Below, in pieces: positions 7,201-16,571 of a DNA stretch of 64,000 bases (the first letter of the stretch is position 1; every line of letters begins with the position of its first letter). This DNA is from Bacteroidales bacterium (GTDB lineage Bacteria > Bacteroidota > Bacteroidia > Bacteroidales > UBA932). The notes under the pieces are model-generated. The model was not told the DNA's origin and did no database searches. It worked only from the letters and a program-made list of their open reading frames with translations. The translations under genes were made by a program, and so were the position numbers. The stretch is taken from contig JAEEVC010000009.1 of the NCBI GenBank assembly GCA_016287075.1, forward strand, positions 36,135 through 100,134, given 5' to 3'.

Positions 7201-9222
7201 TTACTCGACCGGCGTGACATTCATCTGGGCCGCATACTTCTCGGCGGAGCGGTTGACGCAACGGTTGACCGAGGTATTGTACTTGCCGGTAAACTTGGCG
7301 GTCTTGCCGTCAGCGGATTTACCTGTCAGGTTATACTCGATATCCGTATCCGTCAGCGTGATGGAACCGCCGTTGATCAAGTATCTGGTGCCAGTATAGG
7401 TATTCTGGATGTAACTGTACAGGGCGGTCGGAACGAGTGTCCAGGCAGCAGTCGTCGTGGAATTCGAGAAGGTATATGTCCCGGAAGGAATCGGGGCCGT
7501 TGCATTATGGGCCTCCCAGACCGTTCCGCTGCAGAGCGTCAGATAGACGTTGAAGTAGTTGTTGATGTAGGTCATGTTGAAGACGAAGGCGTTGGTCCCG
7601 TTCTTCCAGGCGTCGGAGTACCACATGTGGTTGTAGAACGTGTTGTAGGACGGCGGCGTGTCCAGGACGGCATCCCCGTCTGCTTGTCCCATCATGTCTG
7701 CCGAAATGGTCGGGGCCTCGACGGTGACCTCGGGATTCCAGTCGAACGGTTCGGTGACGTCTATCTCCGCCGTGTAGTCGCTGTTCCACTTCCACATTGT
7801 CACATTGGACTTGAGGGCGAAGGTATACATTCCGTCTTCAGTCTTGGTGACCGTCAGCGTCGGGACAACCTTGTCCGTATTGATTCTCAGCTGGTTCTGG
7901 GGAATGTCGTTGCCGGAGAAGGTGAAGGTGCCGACATTCGGTTTGAGCTTGCCGTTCGGATAGGTGACCGTTTCATCCGTCTCGGGCACTTCGTACTTGA
8001 ATTCTCCGGTCGGGAACTCCGTAATGTCGCTGTCGGCGGCCGTATAGAGCTTGTAAGTAACGTAGGACGGGAAGTTGGTGAAATCCTTCAGGGCGGGATC
8101 TGCCGTGTAGAACAGGGTCACCTTCCATTCCCAGACCTTCCCGGTAAAGAAGGTGCTCGCGTTGCCATAGGTGGCATTGCCCTTCTCGATAAAGCCGTCG
8201 AAGGAATCGTTCTTCACGACCTCGATGGCGCCCTTGTAGGTGTAGGTCTTCGTGACATTCTGGTCGCTGAGCAGGGCGGCGGTCACCTCGTAGTCCGATC
8301 CGGACTTGGTGATGTCGATCTGGCCGTCCACGACGGTGATCTCTTCCCCGTTCAGGGTGTAGTAGGTCACGACCGGGTTGCCGGCGACGGTGAAGGTGTT
8401 CGGCTTGAAGGTGGCGTCGGCGTCGATGAGGAAGTTGCCGGTCGGAACGACGGTCGGCTCGGCCTCTGCGCCTGCGTTGACCACGAGGACGATCTCACCG
8501 TACTCGGACTCGAAGCAGAGTTCGTACTGCTTGAAGGTGGAATAACCGCCCCAGATGGTCGAGTCGTAGAAACCGAATCTGTTTCCGTAGTAGATGGCGG
8601 AGGCGTTCTTCAGTTCGCCGGATTCCGCTTCCTGCTCGATGGCGAGGTGGATCGTGTGCTTGCCGACAAGGATGTCAACATGGCCGGTACGCTTGGCGCC
8701 GGAGTTCTCGGTGATGGTGAAATCCACCTTGCCGAAGTCGGGCTCTGCGGTGACCCAGCCCTGGGCGTCGCCCTGGAGGGTGACGGAGGCAGGCCTTTCG
8801 CTGACGGACAGCGTGAATTCATGGGCGAGGAAGTTGAAGGTCTCGGTCTTGTCCTCGGACGTGGTTCCGCGGGCATCCTGGTTGACCGTGATCTTTTCCT
8901 CGAGGGAGCCGGCGAGGATGACGACGGTGCCGAGGCGGGCCTCATACTTGGGGTTCTCGCTGATGGTGAGTTTCACGGTGACGGCACCGGCTTCCCCTTC
9001 CTTCTCCTCGACGGAAAGGAAGGCATCCCCGTAGTTCGGGGCGCAGATGATTTCCCAGTCGGCGTTGGTCGTGAAGACGATGTCGGCCGTGGCGCCCTGC
9101 CACTTGGCGTTGATTGTCTTTTCAGACGAGACGGTGAGGGTGTCCACCGGGACATCCTGCTTGCAGGACACGGCCAGGAGGGCCAGGCATGCCGCTGCGA
9201 TCGCTAAGATCTGTTTTTTCAT
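7201..9222 (-). CDS. BACON-domain surface lipoprotein
   Basis: A 673-residue lipoprotein (signal peptide with LLAVSC lipobox, Cys at about residue 20). Two BACON-like immunoglobulin-fold domains follow at roughly residues 28-118 and 125-205, recognisable by ADIVFTTNADWEI, ITVNQDARG and the IHLAIEQEAES ends. The remaining 460 residues are rich in beta-strands, aromatic residues and Thr, with no family I recognise; PTGEFKYEVPE and IPSGTYTFSN resemble each other, suggesting internal repeats. BACON domains commonly present substrate-binding modules at the Bacteroidetes cell surface. As the last gene of the SusC/SusD-protease operon, it is probably an accessory ligand-binding protein. Confidence 0.8.
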   Translation of the reverse strand: MKKQILAIAAACLALLAVSCKQDVPVDTLTVSSEKTINAKWQGATADIVFTTNADWEIICAPNYGDAFLSVEEKEGEAGAVTVKLTISENPKYEARLGTVVILAGSLEEKITVNQDARGTTSEDKTETFNFLAHEFTLSVSERPASVTLQGDAQGWVTAEPDFGKVDFTITENSGAKRTGHVDILVGKHTIHLAIEQEAESGELKNASAIYYGNRFGFYDSTIWGGYSTFKQYELCFESEYGEIVLVVNAGAEAEPTVVPTGNFLIDADATFKPNTFTVAGNPVVTYYTLNGEEITVVDGQIDITKSGSDYEVTAALLSDQNVTKTYTYKGAIEVVKNDSFDGFIEKGNATYGNASTFFTGKVWEWKVTLFYTADPALKDFTNFPSYVTYKLYTAADSDITEFPTGEFKYEVPETDETVTYPNGKLKPNVGTFTFSGNDIPQNQLRINTDKVVPTLTVTKTEDGMYTFALKSNVTMWKWNSDYTAEIDVTEPFDWNPEVTVEAPTISADMMGQADGDAVLDTPPSYNTFYNHMWYSDAWKNGTNAFVFNMTYINNYFNVYLTLCSGTVWEAHNATAPIPSGTYTFSNSTTTAAWTLVPTALYSYIQNTYTGTRYLINGGSITLTDTDIEYNLTGKSADGKTAKFTGKYNTSVNRCVNRSAEKYAAQMNVTPVE

Positions 9223-9251
9223 ATTACAACAATTTTGGGGTTAATAAATTA

Positions 9252-11672
9252 TCAGGGTTTGTTTCCGTCCAGGGCGCTCTCCACGAGGTTGAGGACGTAG
9301 GCGATCCGGCCCTTGTCCTTCCCCGTGTAGCGGGCGGAGGCATTCTTCAGGGTTCGGCGCAGCCGCTCCAGGGCGACCCGGGCCTCCGTCTCCAGGGAGG
9401 CGGAGTAGGAAGCAGGTACTGCGCTGACAGTCAAATTGTTCTGTTTATGGGTGACCGTTGCCTGCTGTGCGACCATGACAGGACTTTGCTGCTGGAGCAT
9501 GGAGGCGTAGGTGGCAAGGAGCATCTCTTCGCCGGGCCTGAGCGGCTTTCCGGCGCGCATGTTCCGGGTCAGGAGTTCTTCCGTATCCCGGAGCGCTTCG
9601 GCGACCGTATAGCCGCCGTCCGCCTCATCCTCGGCCAGGGCGAGGAGCGCAAGGCGCTGGCTCAGCCGCGTGCGGACGAAGGCATTGATGCGGGTCAGGG
9701 TGGAAAGGGTATTGTTCGGGCCGCCGAGGGTCATCAGTTCGCGGTTTTCGTCCAGCCAGGAGAGGTCCATCCATTCGGACAGGATCATCTGCAGGGCTTC
9801 CCGCTGCTGCTGCGCAGGGACGGTCGTCCATTTCTCGCCGGTGTATCCCTCGCGGAGGTCGGCGCCCAGCAGGCCGCCGACCTGGCGGGCCAGGGCGCCG
9901 CTGTAGCGGTCGAGCCCGAGCCAGATGTATTCGACGAAGAGGGCGCGGAAATCCGGGTCCACATCGTCGCCGGCGATCCAGTCCTGGGCATGGGCGGCCA
10001 CCCATTTCATGCGGGCGGCTCCGGTTTCGAACAGGGCGGCGGGATCGTTTCCGAGGTCGCCGGCAATGGCCCGGGGATCGGCGTACAGGCGGTTGGATTC
10101 CAGGTAGCGGTATGCGTTCTTGCCGCTGTGCTGCCGGATCCAGGCCTCCCGGTCGAGACTGTCGTCGTACAGCCAGCGGAGGGCATAGCGGTCATAGGGA
10201 CCGATCCGGTCCGCGACCGTCACCACGCCGCGCTCCTTGTCGCCCGGCCGGGCGAGGAGGTTGAACAGGACGTCGTCGGTGACGGAAGCCGTGATGCCGT
10301 TCTTCTGCGTGAAGGCGGGATCGCGGAGCTGGGCGGGGGAGTAGGCATAGCTGCCGGCGAGGTTCTGCTCCAGGCCGAGGCAGCGGCCGAAGATGGACAT
10401 GACCCGTGCGGTAAGTGCCTCGGAGACTGCATCTTCCGGCAGGTTGTACGAGCGGTAACGTGCATCGACGTCACTGATGTGGATGACGCCTTCCTTGCGG
10501 AGGGCATAGGAGAAGTCCCTCGGCACGGTCAGTTTGCAGGCGAGGATCTCCCCGGTCCCGGGGTCGGTGCGGAGCGTCGCTCCGACCTGTTCGCCGTTGC
10601 CGACGCTTACGGTCGAGACCAGCGGGTCGCCGGAGAGGAAGTCCTTGCCGGCCGGATACGGCTCCACCTGGATGGCGATGCCGAGGCCGGATTCAATGAA
10701 GGGGGCGTTCCAGGCCGTGAGTCCTTTCCTGATGGCTTCATACCAGGGCGCGGCGAACAGCGTGTCCACATAGACCCGGATTTTCCGGCTCGGGGTGACA
10801 TGCCAGCGGGAGGCCCATTTCTCTTCCTTGATGGCGGTGGCGCCGCCCAGTTCCGCCCGCGTGACGGTCCGGACGCCGATGCGGCGGTCGGCCTTGAGGG
10901 GCCGGAGGGACGATTCCTCCAGCAGCGTGAGGCAGGTCTCCGTTTCGGCGCTGAAGCGGGGGGAATTGGCCAGTTCGAAGCCCATGAAACTGAGCTTGAG
11001 GTCATAGGTGACGTCCCGGACGACGCCTACGCTGCGCGGATAGGCCTTGATGCCTTTCAGTGCGGAGAGGGCGGCGTTGTAGGTGGCGGAAGTGACATTG
11101 TAACTGCCGAAGCGCTGGGCTTTCAGGTTCGCTACGTCCTTCTGGGACGGATCGAAGAGTTTGTCGGCCTTGACGACGAAGCCGGTGCTGTCGGCATTCC
11201 GGCACTGGATCGGGAAGGCCATGGCGACCGCGTCGGTGCGCGACTGCGCGAGCGCGCGGTTGAGGGTGGAGTCCTCCTCCGTCGCCTGCACGGGACTGGC
11301 TGCAAACTGCAGCAGGACCAGCGAGTCCGTCCGGGCGATGCGATAGACCGGGCTCGTCGAGAGATCGGCCCCTTCCCGGATGGTAAGGTCCGGGCATGAG
11401 CGGACGACGGTCGAAAGGAGGACGCGCCTTCCCATCAGATTCTCAGGTATTTCCAGGAAGATATGCTCGTCCTGCCGGTAGATTTTCACGAAACTGCTGT
11501 CCACCGCCGTTCCCTTCTTGCCCAGGAATTTCTCATAGGGCGTCTTCTTCGGGGCGGGGGCCGTCTTCTGCACCGCCGGCGTTTTCTTGCGGAACGGGTT
11601 CCACCGCGCCTGCACCTCCCCGGCGGGAAGGAGCGTCAGCGCGCAGAGCAATATGCAGAGGAACTTTCTCAT
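9252..11672 (-). CDS. Catalytically dead paralogue of the zinc metalloprotease (DUF5117/DUF5118 type)
   Basis: An 806-residue secreted protein (signal peptide, no lipobox Cys) that aligns throughout with the adjacent metalloprotease: shared WNPFRKK / WPFKGKK start, TPYEK(F/L)LGK, and LRDPAFTQKNGITASVTDD against LRDPAFTRENGTTYSIMDY. At the zinc site RHEVGHCLGLMHN is replaced by MSIFGRCLGLEQN (about residues 418-430): all three His ligands and the catalytic Glu are gone, and the Met-turn Met is changed. The rest of the fold is kept without frameshift, so this looks like a selected pseudoenzyme rather than decay. It may be a binding or regulatory partner. Its start overlaps the active protease stop by 4 nt. 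Confidence 0.85.
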   Translation of the reverse strand: MRKFLCILLCALTLLPAGEVQARWNPFRKKTPAVQKTAPAPKKTPYEKFLGKKGTAVDSSFVKIYRQDEHIFLEIPENLMGRRVLLSTVVRSCPDLTIREGADLSTSPVYRIARTDSLVLLQFAASPVQATEEDSTLNRALAQSRTDAVAMAFPIQCRNADSTGFVVKADKLFDPSQKDVANLKAQRFGSYNVTSATYNAALSALKGIKAYPRSVGVVRDVTYDLKLSFMGFELANSPRFSAETETCLTLLEESSLRPLKADRRIGVRTVTRAELGGATAIKEEKWASRWHVTPSRKIRVYVDTLFAAPWYEAIRKGLTAWNAPFIESGLGIAIQVEPYPAGKDFLSGDPLVSTVSVGNGEQVGATLRTDPGTGEILACKLTVPRDFSYALRKEGVIHISDVDARYRSYNLPEDAVSEALTARVMSIFGRCLGLEQNLAGSYAYSPAQLRDPAFTQKNGITASVTDDVLFNLLARPGDKERGVVTVADRIGPYDRYALRWLYDDSLDREAWIRQHSGKNAYRYLESNRLYADPRAIAGDLGNDPAALFETGAARMKWVAAHAQDWIAGDDVDPDFRALFVEYIWLGLDRYSGALARQVGGLLGADLREGYTGEKWTTVPAQQQREALQMILSEWMDLSWLDENRELMTLGGPNNTLSTLTRINAFVRTRLSQRLALLALAEDEADGGYTVAEALRDTEELLTRNMRAGKPLRPGEEMLLATYASMLQQQSPVMVAQQATVTHKQNNLTVSAVPASYSASLETEARVALERLRRTLKNASARYTGKDKGRIAYVLNLVESALDGNKP

Positions 11673-14227
11673 TGCAGTCTGGTCCCGTATTCGATGGTGG
11701 AGAGAAGCAGCTGGTAGTGGGCCTTGTCGGTGGCATTGGCCCCGGCGAGGCGGCTCTTGAGCAGGGTATGGACCTGGTAGATGACGGCGAAGACATCTCC
11801 GGCGGAGATGTTACCGTTGTTGAACAGGGCGCGCGGGAGCCACTCGAAACCGCTGACCGGATCATAGGAGAGGGTGCCGGTCACGAGTTCGCAGTCCTCC
11901 GGTCCGGCAACGCCCTCGAAGCGGCGCTGCTCAGGGGCGGGAGGCAGCGGAATGCCGCCCTGCTGCATGACGGCGCGGACGAATTCTGTCTGGTACATCC
12001 GCTGGTCACGGGTCAGCGCCCGGCCGCTGCGGGTGGGCTTCCAGACGAAGTCGAAGAGCATGTCCATGCAGCCGTGGTAGTCGAGTTCCTTCGTGTCCAC
12101 GCCGTCCGAAAATCCGCAGAGCATCGGCAGGGAGACCATGCTCCCGAAGATGCTCTTGCGAAGCGTGAAGGCGGGGGACCCGACCACGGGCAGCCGGCCG
12201 AGGACGGCCTTGTCCTCGATCCAGTCCACCCCTTCCAGCATCTTCACGAGATACTGGAAACAGGCCTTCTGCTTGGCTGCAGGGATATTTTCAAAGCGCT
12301 TCCAGCCGTCGCCCTCGATGGTTTCGTTGCGGTAGAGGCCGCCGATGTTCATCATGACGTGGTTGGCGTAACGCAGGTATTGGTTGACGATCGAGCGATA
12401 GACCGCGGTGCGGTATTCGAATTCCGGGTCGCCCGGCGAGAGCCAGTCCATGAAGTTCGCGAAGACCGTTTTCAGGTTGTCGATCCCATAGGCGGTCGCG
12501 GCGAGGACGTCGTCCCCGAGGTCCTCCGTCTGGTTGCGGGCGTCGAACCACTGGTAGGCGAGCTGCTGTTTGCCGTAGCGGTACCAGGGAGCGGCCTTGA
12601 GCGAGTCGGTGATCCAGCCCTTGGTGATGGCGGTCTCCTCCTCGAAGGAGGCGGCGCCGGTCACGGGCTGGTAGCCCCAGCGGATGGCCCAGTAGTCGTA
12701 TTTTCCGAATTCCGGCGGCGTGAGCTTCACCCCGCGCGCGGCGTCTTCCTCGCTGGCGATGTAGTTGAAGCGCGCGTAATCCATGATGGAATAGGTGGTT
12801 CCGTTCTCCCGGGTGAAGGCCGGGTCGCGGAGGCACTCTACGGGGATGCAGGAGGAGGCGCCCATGTTGTGCATCAGGCCGAGGCAGTGTCCGACCTCAT
12901 GCCGGATGACGTATTCCAGCGCGTCGCCGAGCTTCTCCTTCGGGATGTCCATCGTCCGGACGGCCGGATCGGCCTGCCCGGTCTGGACGAGCATCCATTC
13001 GGAAAGCAGCCGGATCACGTCGTGATAGACATAGACCGACGCGTTGATGATTTCGCCGCTGCGCGGATCGACCCAGGACGGGCCCATCGCATTGCGGATG
13101 CCGACGGGGGCATAGCGGATGCAGCTGTATTTGATGTTGTCCGGATCGAACTGGGGATCCTCTTCCGGTGTCGGGAAGTCCTTGGCGATCACGGCATTGG
13201 AGAATCCGATCCGCGCAAAGGGCTTGCACCAGGAAGCCACCGCCTGCCGGATGTACGGTTTCCACCACTCCGGGAAGCCGCTGTCGATGTAGAAGACGAT
13301 GGGCTTCACGGGATCGACCTTTTCGCCCCGCAGCCAGGCGGCGGTGTCGGAGGGCTCCATCCGCCAGCGGTTGACGAACCAGACATCTTTCGGGGAAGTC
13401 CCCGTGTCGCCGAGCTGCTCCCGCTGCGTGAAGAAGAATCCGATGCGCGGATCCGCCGTGCGCGGGTGGTACGGCCGGTCGGAGAGCCGGAGGACCGAAT
13501 AGGTCATTTCCGCCGTAAACGGCTTCTTGTCAATGAGTTTGCGTCCGTTCGCCGCCGTGACCGTATAGACGTAGGAAAGCGAGGAGGTGACGGAGACATT
13601 GTCCTCGAAGGCCTTGATGCCGCGGATGTAGGAATACTCCTTCCTGAACTGTTCGTCGTGCTTGTAGCTGTCGTAGGTGGAGTAGCCGGTGAAGGGGGAG
13701 AATTCCTTGTCGTCGGACAGGAACAGGTCCGTCACGTCCACGACGGCGGAACTGTCCGGGGCGGCGGCCTCGATCTTGAGGTTCTTGAAGATGGGGCCTA
13801 TGCTGCTCTTCGCAACGGACGGCCCGCCGTCCATATAGGAGACGTTCAGTTCGCGGAACTGGAGCTTGCGTCCCTCCTTGACGATGGTGAAGTGCTTGAG
13901 CCCCCGCTTGGTGCCGACGGGTCCGGCTCCGTTGTCGCTGGTCGAGGTGACCGTCGCGCCGAGGATGAGTTCTTTCCCGAGGACGCTGTCCGGCACTTCC
14001 AGATAGACTTTTCCGTTTTTCAGGTGCAGGGTCAGGAAGCCCTTTGCGGTCTCCGTCCCCTTGCCGAGCAGTTTTTCATAGGGCGTCGGTTTCTTCTTGA
14101 CCGTGTCCTGCTGGGCGGTCTCGGCCTTTTTCTTGCCCTTGAAGGGCCAGATGCGGGCGTCGGCACCCGGCGCCGACGCTGCGAGCAGGCCGGCGGACAG
14201 GATGAGTATGGCGTGTAATTTCTTCAT
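11669..14227 (-). CDS. Secreted zinc-dependent metalloprotease (DUF5117/DUF5118/Met-zincin)
   Basis: An 852-residue secreted protease with an N-terminal signal peptide ending near APGADA. DUF5118- and DUF5117-like regions occupy the first 400 residues. HEVGHCLGLMH (about residues 443-453) is the extended metzincin zinc motif HExxHxxGxxH-like, followed by a Met-turn in SIMDY at about 481. The start codon overlaps the last base of the PKD-like gene stop, and the stop overlaps its dead paralogue by 4 nt. The context (SusC, SusD, accessory lipoproteins) suggests that it cleaves proteins in the periplasm or at the outer membrane to feed the SusC channel. The substrate is unknown. Confidence 0.9.
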   Translation of the reverse strand: MKKLHAILILSAGLLAASAPGADARIWPFKGKKKAETAQQDTVKKKPTPYEKLLGKGTETAKGFLTLHLKNGKVYLEVPDSVLGKELILGATVTSTSDNGAGPVGTKRGLKHFTIVKEGRKLQFRELNVSYMDGGPSVAKSSIGPIFKNLKIEAAAPDSSAVVDVTDLFLSDDKEFSPFTGYSTYDSYKHDEQFRKEYSYIRGIKAFEDNVSVTSSLSYVYTVTAANGRKLIDKKPFTAEMTYSVLRLSDRPYHPRTADPRIGFFFTQREQLGDTGTSPKDVWFVNRWRMEPSDTAAWLRGEKVDPVKPIVFYIDSGFPEWWKPYIRQAVASWCKPFARIGFSNAVIAKDFPTPEEDPQFDPDNIKYSCIRYAPVGIRNAMGPSWVDPRSGEIINASVYVYHDVIRLLSEWMLVQTGQADPAVRTMDIPKEKLGDALEYVIRHEVGHCLGLMHNMGASSCIPVECLRDPAFTRENGTTYSIMDYARFNYIASEEDAARGVKLTPPEFGKYDYWAIRWGYQPVTGAASFEEETAITKGWITDSLKAAPWYRYGKQQLAYQWFDARNQTEDLGDDVLAATAYGIDNLKTVFANFMDWLSPGDPEFEYRTAVYRSIVNQYLRYANHVMMNIGGLYRNETIEGDGWKRFENIPAAKQKACFQYLVKMLEGVDWIEDKAVLGRLPVVGSPAFTLRKSIFGSMVSLPMLCGFSDGVDTKELDYHGCMDMLFDFVWKPTRSGRALTRDQRMYQTEFVRAVMQQGGIPLPPAPEQRRFEGVAGPEDCELVTGTLSYDPVSGFEWLPRALFNNGNISAGDVFAVIYQVHTLLKSRLAGANATDKAHYQLLLSTIEYGTRLQ

Positions 14228-15777
14228 TATCTAAGTGTTGTGCACATCGCAGTGATCTCGCCGAATCCGGAGAACGTGCCGCCGTCTCCGGTGAAGGTAA
14301 ACAAGCCGGTGGATACGCTGAAACCGCGGAGGTAAACCTTTCCTTCGCCGGTCTTGTCGTTATGGGTGGTGATGATCAGCTGGCTGCGGTTGGTCGGCAG
14401 GGTGAACGGATAGTCCGTGGGGCCGTACTGGTGGGTCCCGTACCAGGCCTGGGTATACTGGCGGATGCGGGTGATGCGCTCGTCCGCGGAATCCGTCTTC
14501 CAGGTCAGCTTGCGTACCGTAGGGGCGGAGCCCATGAGCAGGACCGCGTAGATGGCGTCCGGCGTTGCGTAATACATCAGGTTGCCGTTGTCGCAGAAGG
14601 CGATGGAGACGGCCTCGTCGAGCCGTTCGGCGGTGAGTTCGTAGGAGGAGTACGAATCGGGCGCGGAAGAACTGCTGAATTCGATGATCGGGACATAATA
14701 CTTGCCCTCCGCATCCCGGAGGAGGAAGGCGACGCAGTCCCCTTTCAGGGCACCGCCCATCTTGCAGGTCATCCCGGCGGTGCTGAACGGGAATTTCGTG
14801 TTCAGTTCCTCCAGGGCGCCGTTATAGACCCTGTATCCCTGCATGCCGTAAAACTTGCCGGAGTTGTCGTCAAAGACCGCCCAGCGGCCCTGCGAGGTCG
14901 AGTTGACCGCTCCGTAATTGTCCGGCCGGAAGAAATCCCGGGGCGTGCGGTTGAACGCAACCTTGCCGTACAGGCGTTCGATGTTGGTGATGAAGCCGTA
15001 CACGTCGCCTTCGATGAAGGCATAGGTCGAATAGGTGGCGCAATTGAAGAGGGTGGACGTGCCGAACGAAGTGATTTTCGTGCTGTTGAACAACTGCGCG
15101 TCCTGTTCCTTGGGAACGAAGGTAAGCGGGTCGATGGCCGTCAGGTGCTCGTCCGTCGCCACCATGATGCGGTTCTCGTTGTGCACGGCGCCGTCCGTGC
15201 CGACGGTTTCAAGGAGGGCATTGACGCGGCCTTCAAACGTCGCTCCGTTGTTGGCCAGGGCGTAGATCCCGCGCGTGTAGCGCGTGCTGCCCGTATAATC
15301 ATAGGTAATGGAGGGAGCGGCGACAAGGTCGAACTCCGAAGTCTTGCCGCCATCCCGCGTATAGGCGACCAGAAGCCCCTCTCCGAGGGAGGATCCGACG
15401 TGGAGGAAGCAGTTCTTGGTCAAGGTGAAACCGCTCTGGCGCTCCGTCACCGTGACGGTCAGGCAATAGGGGGTGTTGTTCGGCGTGTTCGTGACGCGGT
15501 ATTCCAGTTCGGCCTCGCGTCCGAGTTCGACGCGGTCTTTCGGACTGTCGGCCATCAGGTCGATTTCCCAGAGGTAGTCGAAGTCGCTGGCGCTCCGCCC
15601 GGTCATGCGGGCCGTGACGCCCACGTTGATGGTCTGGCCGAATACCACGTTGAGTTCCGGTTCCAGTCCGCTCACGACGAGGTCGGGCAACGGTTCGCCG
15701 GCCTCCGTGCTCAGGTCTTTGTAGCAGGATACGGCGGCGGTGAGGATCAGAAGATATGCCAGAATGCGCTTTTTCAT
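14227..15777 (-). CDS. PKD-like family lipoprotein
   Basis: A 516-residue lipoprotein (TAAVSC lipobox, Cys at about 18). An N-terminal PKD-like immunoglobulin domain (about residues 35-125: LPDLVVSGLEPELNVVFGQ, then FDYLWEIDL and YCLTVTVTERQSG) is followed by a long region that resembles a beta-propeller (MVATDEHLTAIDPL, GRWAVFDDNSGKFYGM, IAFCDNGNLMYYATPDAIYAV). Proteins of this type regularly occur after a DUF4843 gene in protease-associated SusC/SusD operons. It is likely a surface accessory lipoprotein of the complex. The preceding gene ends 3 nt upstream. Confidence 0.82.
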   Translation of the reverse strand: MKKRILAYLLILTAAVSCYKDLSTEAGEPLPDLVVSGLEPELNVVFGQTINVGVTARMTGRSASDFDYLWEIDLMADSPKDRVELGREAELEYRVTNTPNNTPYCLTVTVTERQSGFTLTKNCFLHVGSSLGEGLLVAYTRDGGKTSEFDLVAAPSITYDYTGSTRYTRGIYALANNGATFEGRVNALLETVGTDGAVHNENRIMVATDEHLTAIDPLTFVPKEQDAQLFNSTKITSFGTSTLFNCATYSTYAFIEGDVYGFITNIERLYGKVAFNRTPRDFFRPDNYGAVNSTSQGRWAVFDDNSGKFYGMQGYRVYNGALEELNTKFPFSTAGMTCKMGGALKGDCVAFLLRDAEGKYYVPIIEFSSSSAPDSYSSYELTAERLDEAVSIAFCDNGNLMYYATPDAIYAVLLMGSAPTVRKLTWKTDSADERITRIRQYTQAWYGTHQYGPTDYPFTLPTNRSQLIITTHNDKTGEGKVYLRGFSVSTGLFTFTGDGGTFSGFGEITAMCTTLR

Positions 15778-15779
15778 CT

Positions 15780-16571
15780 TTACAGGGCTGTCAGGGTTTC
15801 GAGGAAGGTGGGCGGGAGGCCTTCGGCTTTGTCGCCCTCGCCGACGGGGACGCCGTAGCCTTTGTAACTCTCATAATCGGCGCTGTGCCGGTAGGGGGCG
15901 TCGGGATGGGCGAGGTCATGGTCCCGGACGGTCTCCCGGATTTCCCGGTTGACGTTGAACCACCAGGTCGGAAGCTTGTAGATCAGGGTCGGATCTTCCT
16001 CTGCATAAGTCTTGCTGCAGGTGTAGCGCTCGATGTCGTCGCCGTACTGCTCGACCAGGAATTTGTGGAAATCCCGGCTGTATCCGTGCGAAATGTACAG
16101 GTACCAGTAGCGCCAGACAGTCATGGCCGGCCGCTCATAGGACTCCGTCCAGATGACGTGGGCCTTCAGTTTGGCGGGGTAGCCCTCCCGGAAATGCTCG
16201 TTGGGGTGGATCGTCAGGTCCAGCGACTTCTCGGTGATACCCTCCAGGCGGTTGGCCCGGAGGACGATGGATCCGGTGAGCGAGCCGGCCGGCACTTCTG
16301 CGCTCACGAGGGTATAGTCCTGCCCTTCCACGGCGGTCCCGCCGTCGCGGCTGAACGAGATGGGACGGGCATAATCCGTAACCTGGCCGATCAGGACGAC
16401 GGGTATCGTCAGGTCACGCGTCGGCTCCGTCAGGCTGCGCATGGAGAAATTATTGTTTACGCTCTGGAAACAGACGGCGCTGTCTTCGAGGCGGTAGACC
16501 GGGATCTCCGATTTGCCGCAGGCGGCCAGCGTGAGGGCCGCAGCGATGAGGATAGGGATTCTTTTCATCAT
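15780..16571 (-). CDS. DUF4843 domain lipoprotein
   Basis: A 263-residue lipoprotein starting MMKRIPILIAAALTLAACGK; the lipobox is LAAC. I chose the ATG at 16571 because its ATGA overlaps the SusD stop and places a proper signal peptide at the N terminus; an upstream extension to 16775 lies inside susD and encodes no signal. The body has the DUF4843 pattern of an immunoglobulin-like Calx-beta-type domain (AVCFQSVNNNFSMRSL, DLTIPVVLIGQVTDYARPISF, AVEGQDYTLVSAEVPAGSLTGSIVL), followed by a C-terminal segment with a WWFNVNREIR helix. DUF4843 proteins are fixed members of SusC/D operons that carry zinc metalloproteases. Confidence 0.85.
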   Translation of the reverse strand: MMKRIPILIAAALTLAACGKSEIPVYRLEDSAVCFQSVNNNFSMRSLTEPTRDLTIPVVLIGQVTDYARPISFSRDGGTAVEGQDYTLVSAEVPAGSLTGSIVLRANRLEGITEKSLDLTIHPNEHFREGYPAKLKAHVIWTESYERPAMTVWRYWYLYISHGYSRDFHKFLVEQYGDDIERYTCSKTYAEEDPTLIYKLPTWWFNVNREIRETVRDHDLAHPDAPYRHSADYESYKGYGVPVGEGDKAEGLPPTFLETLTAL

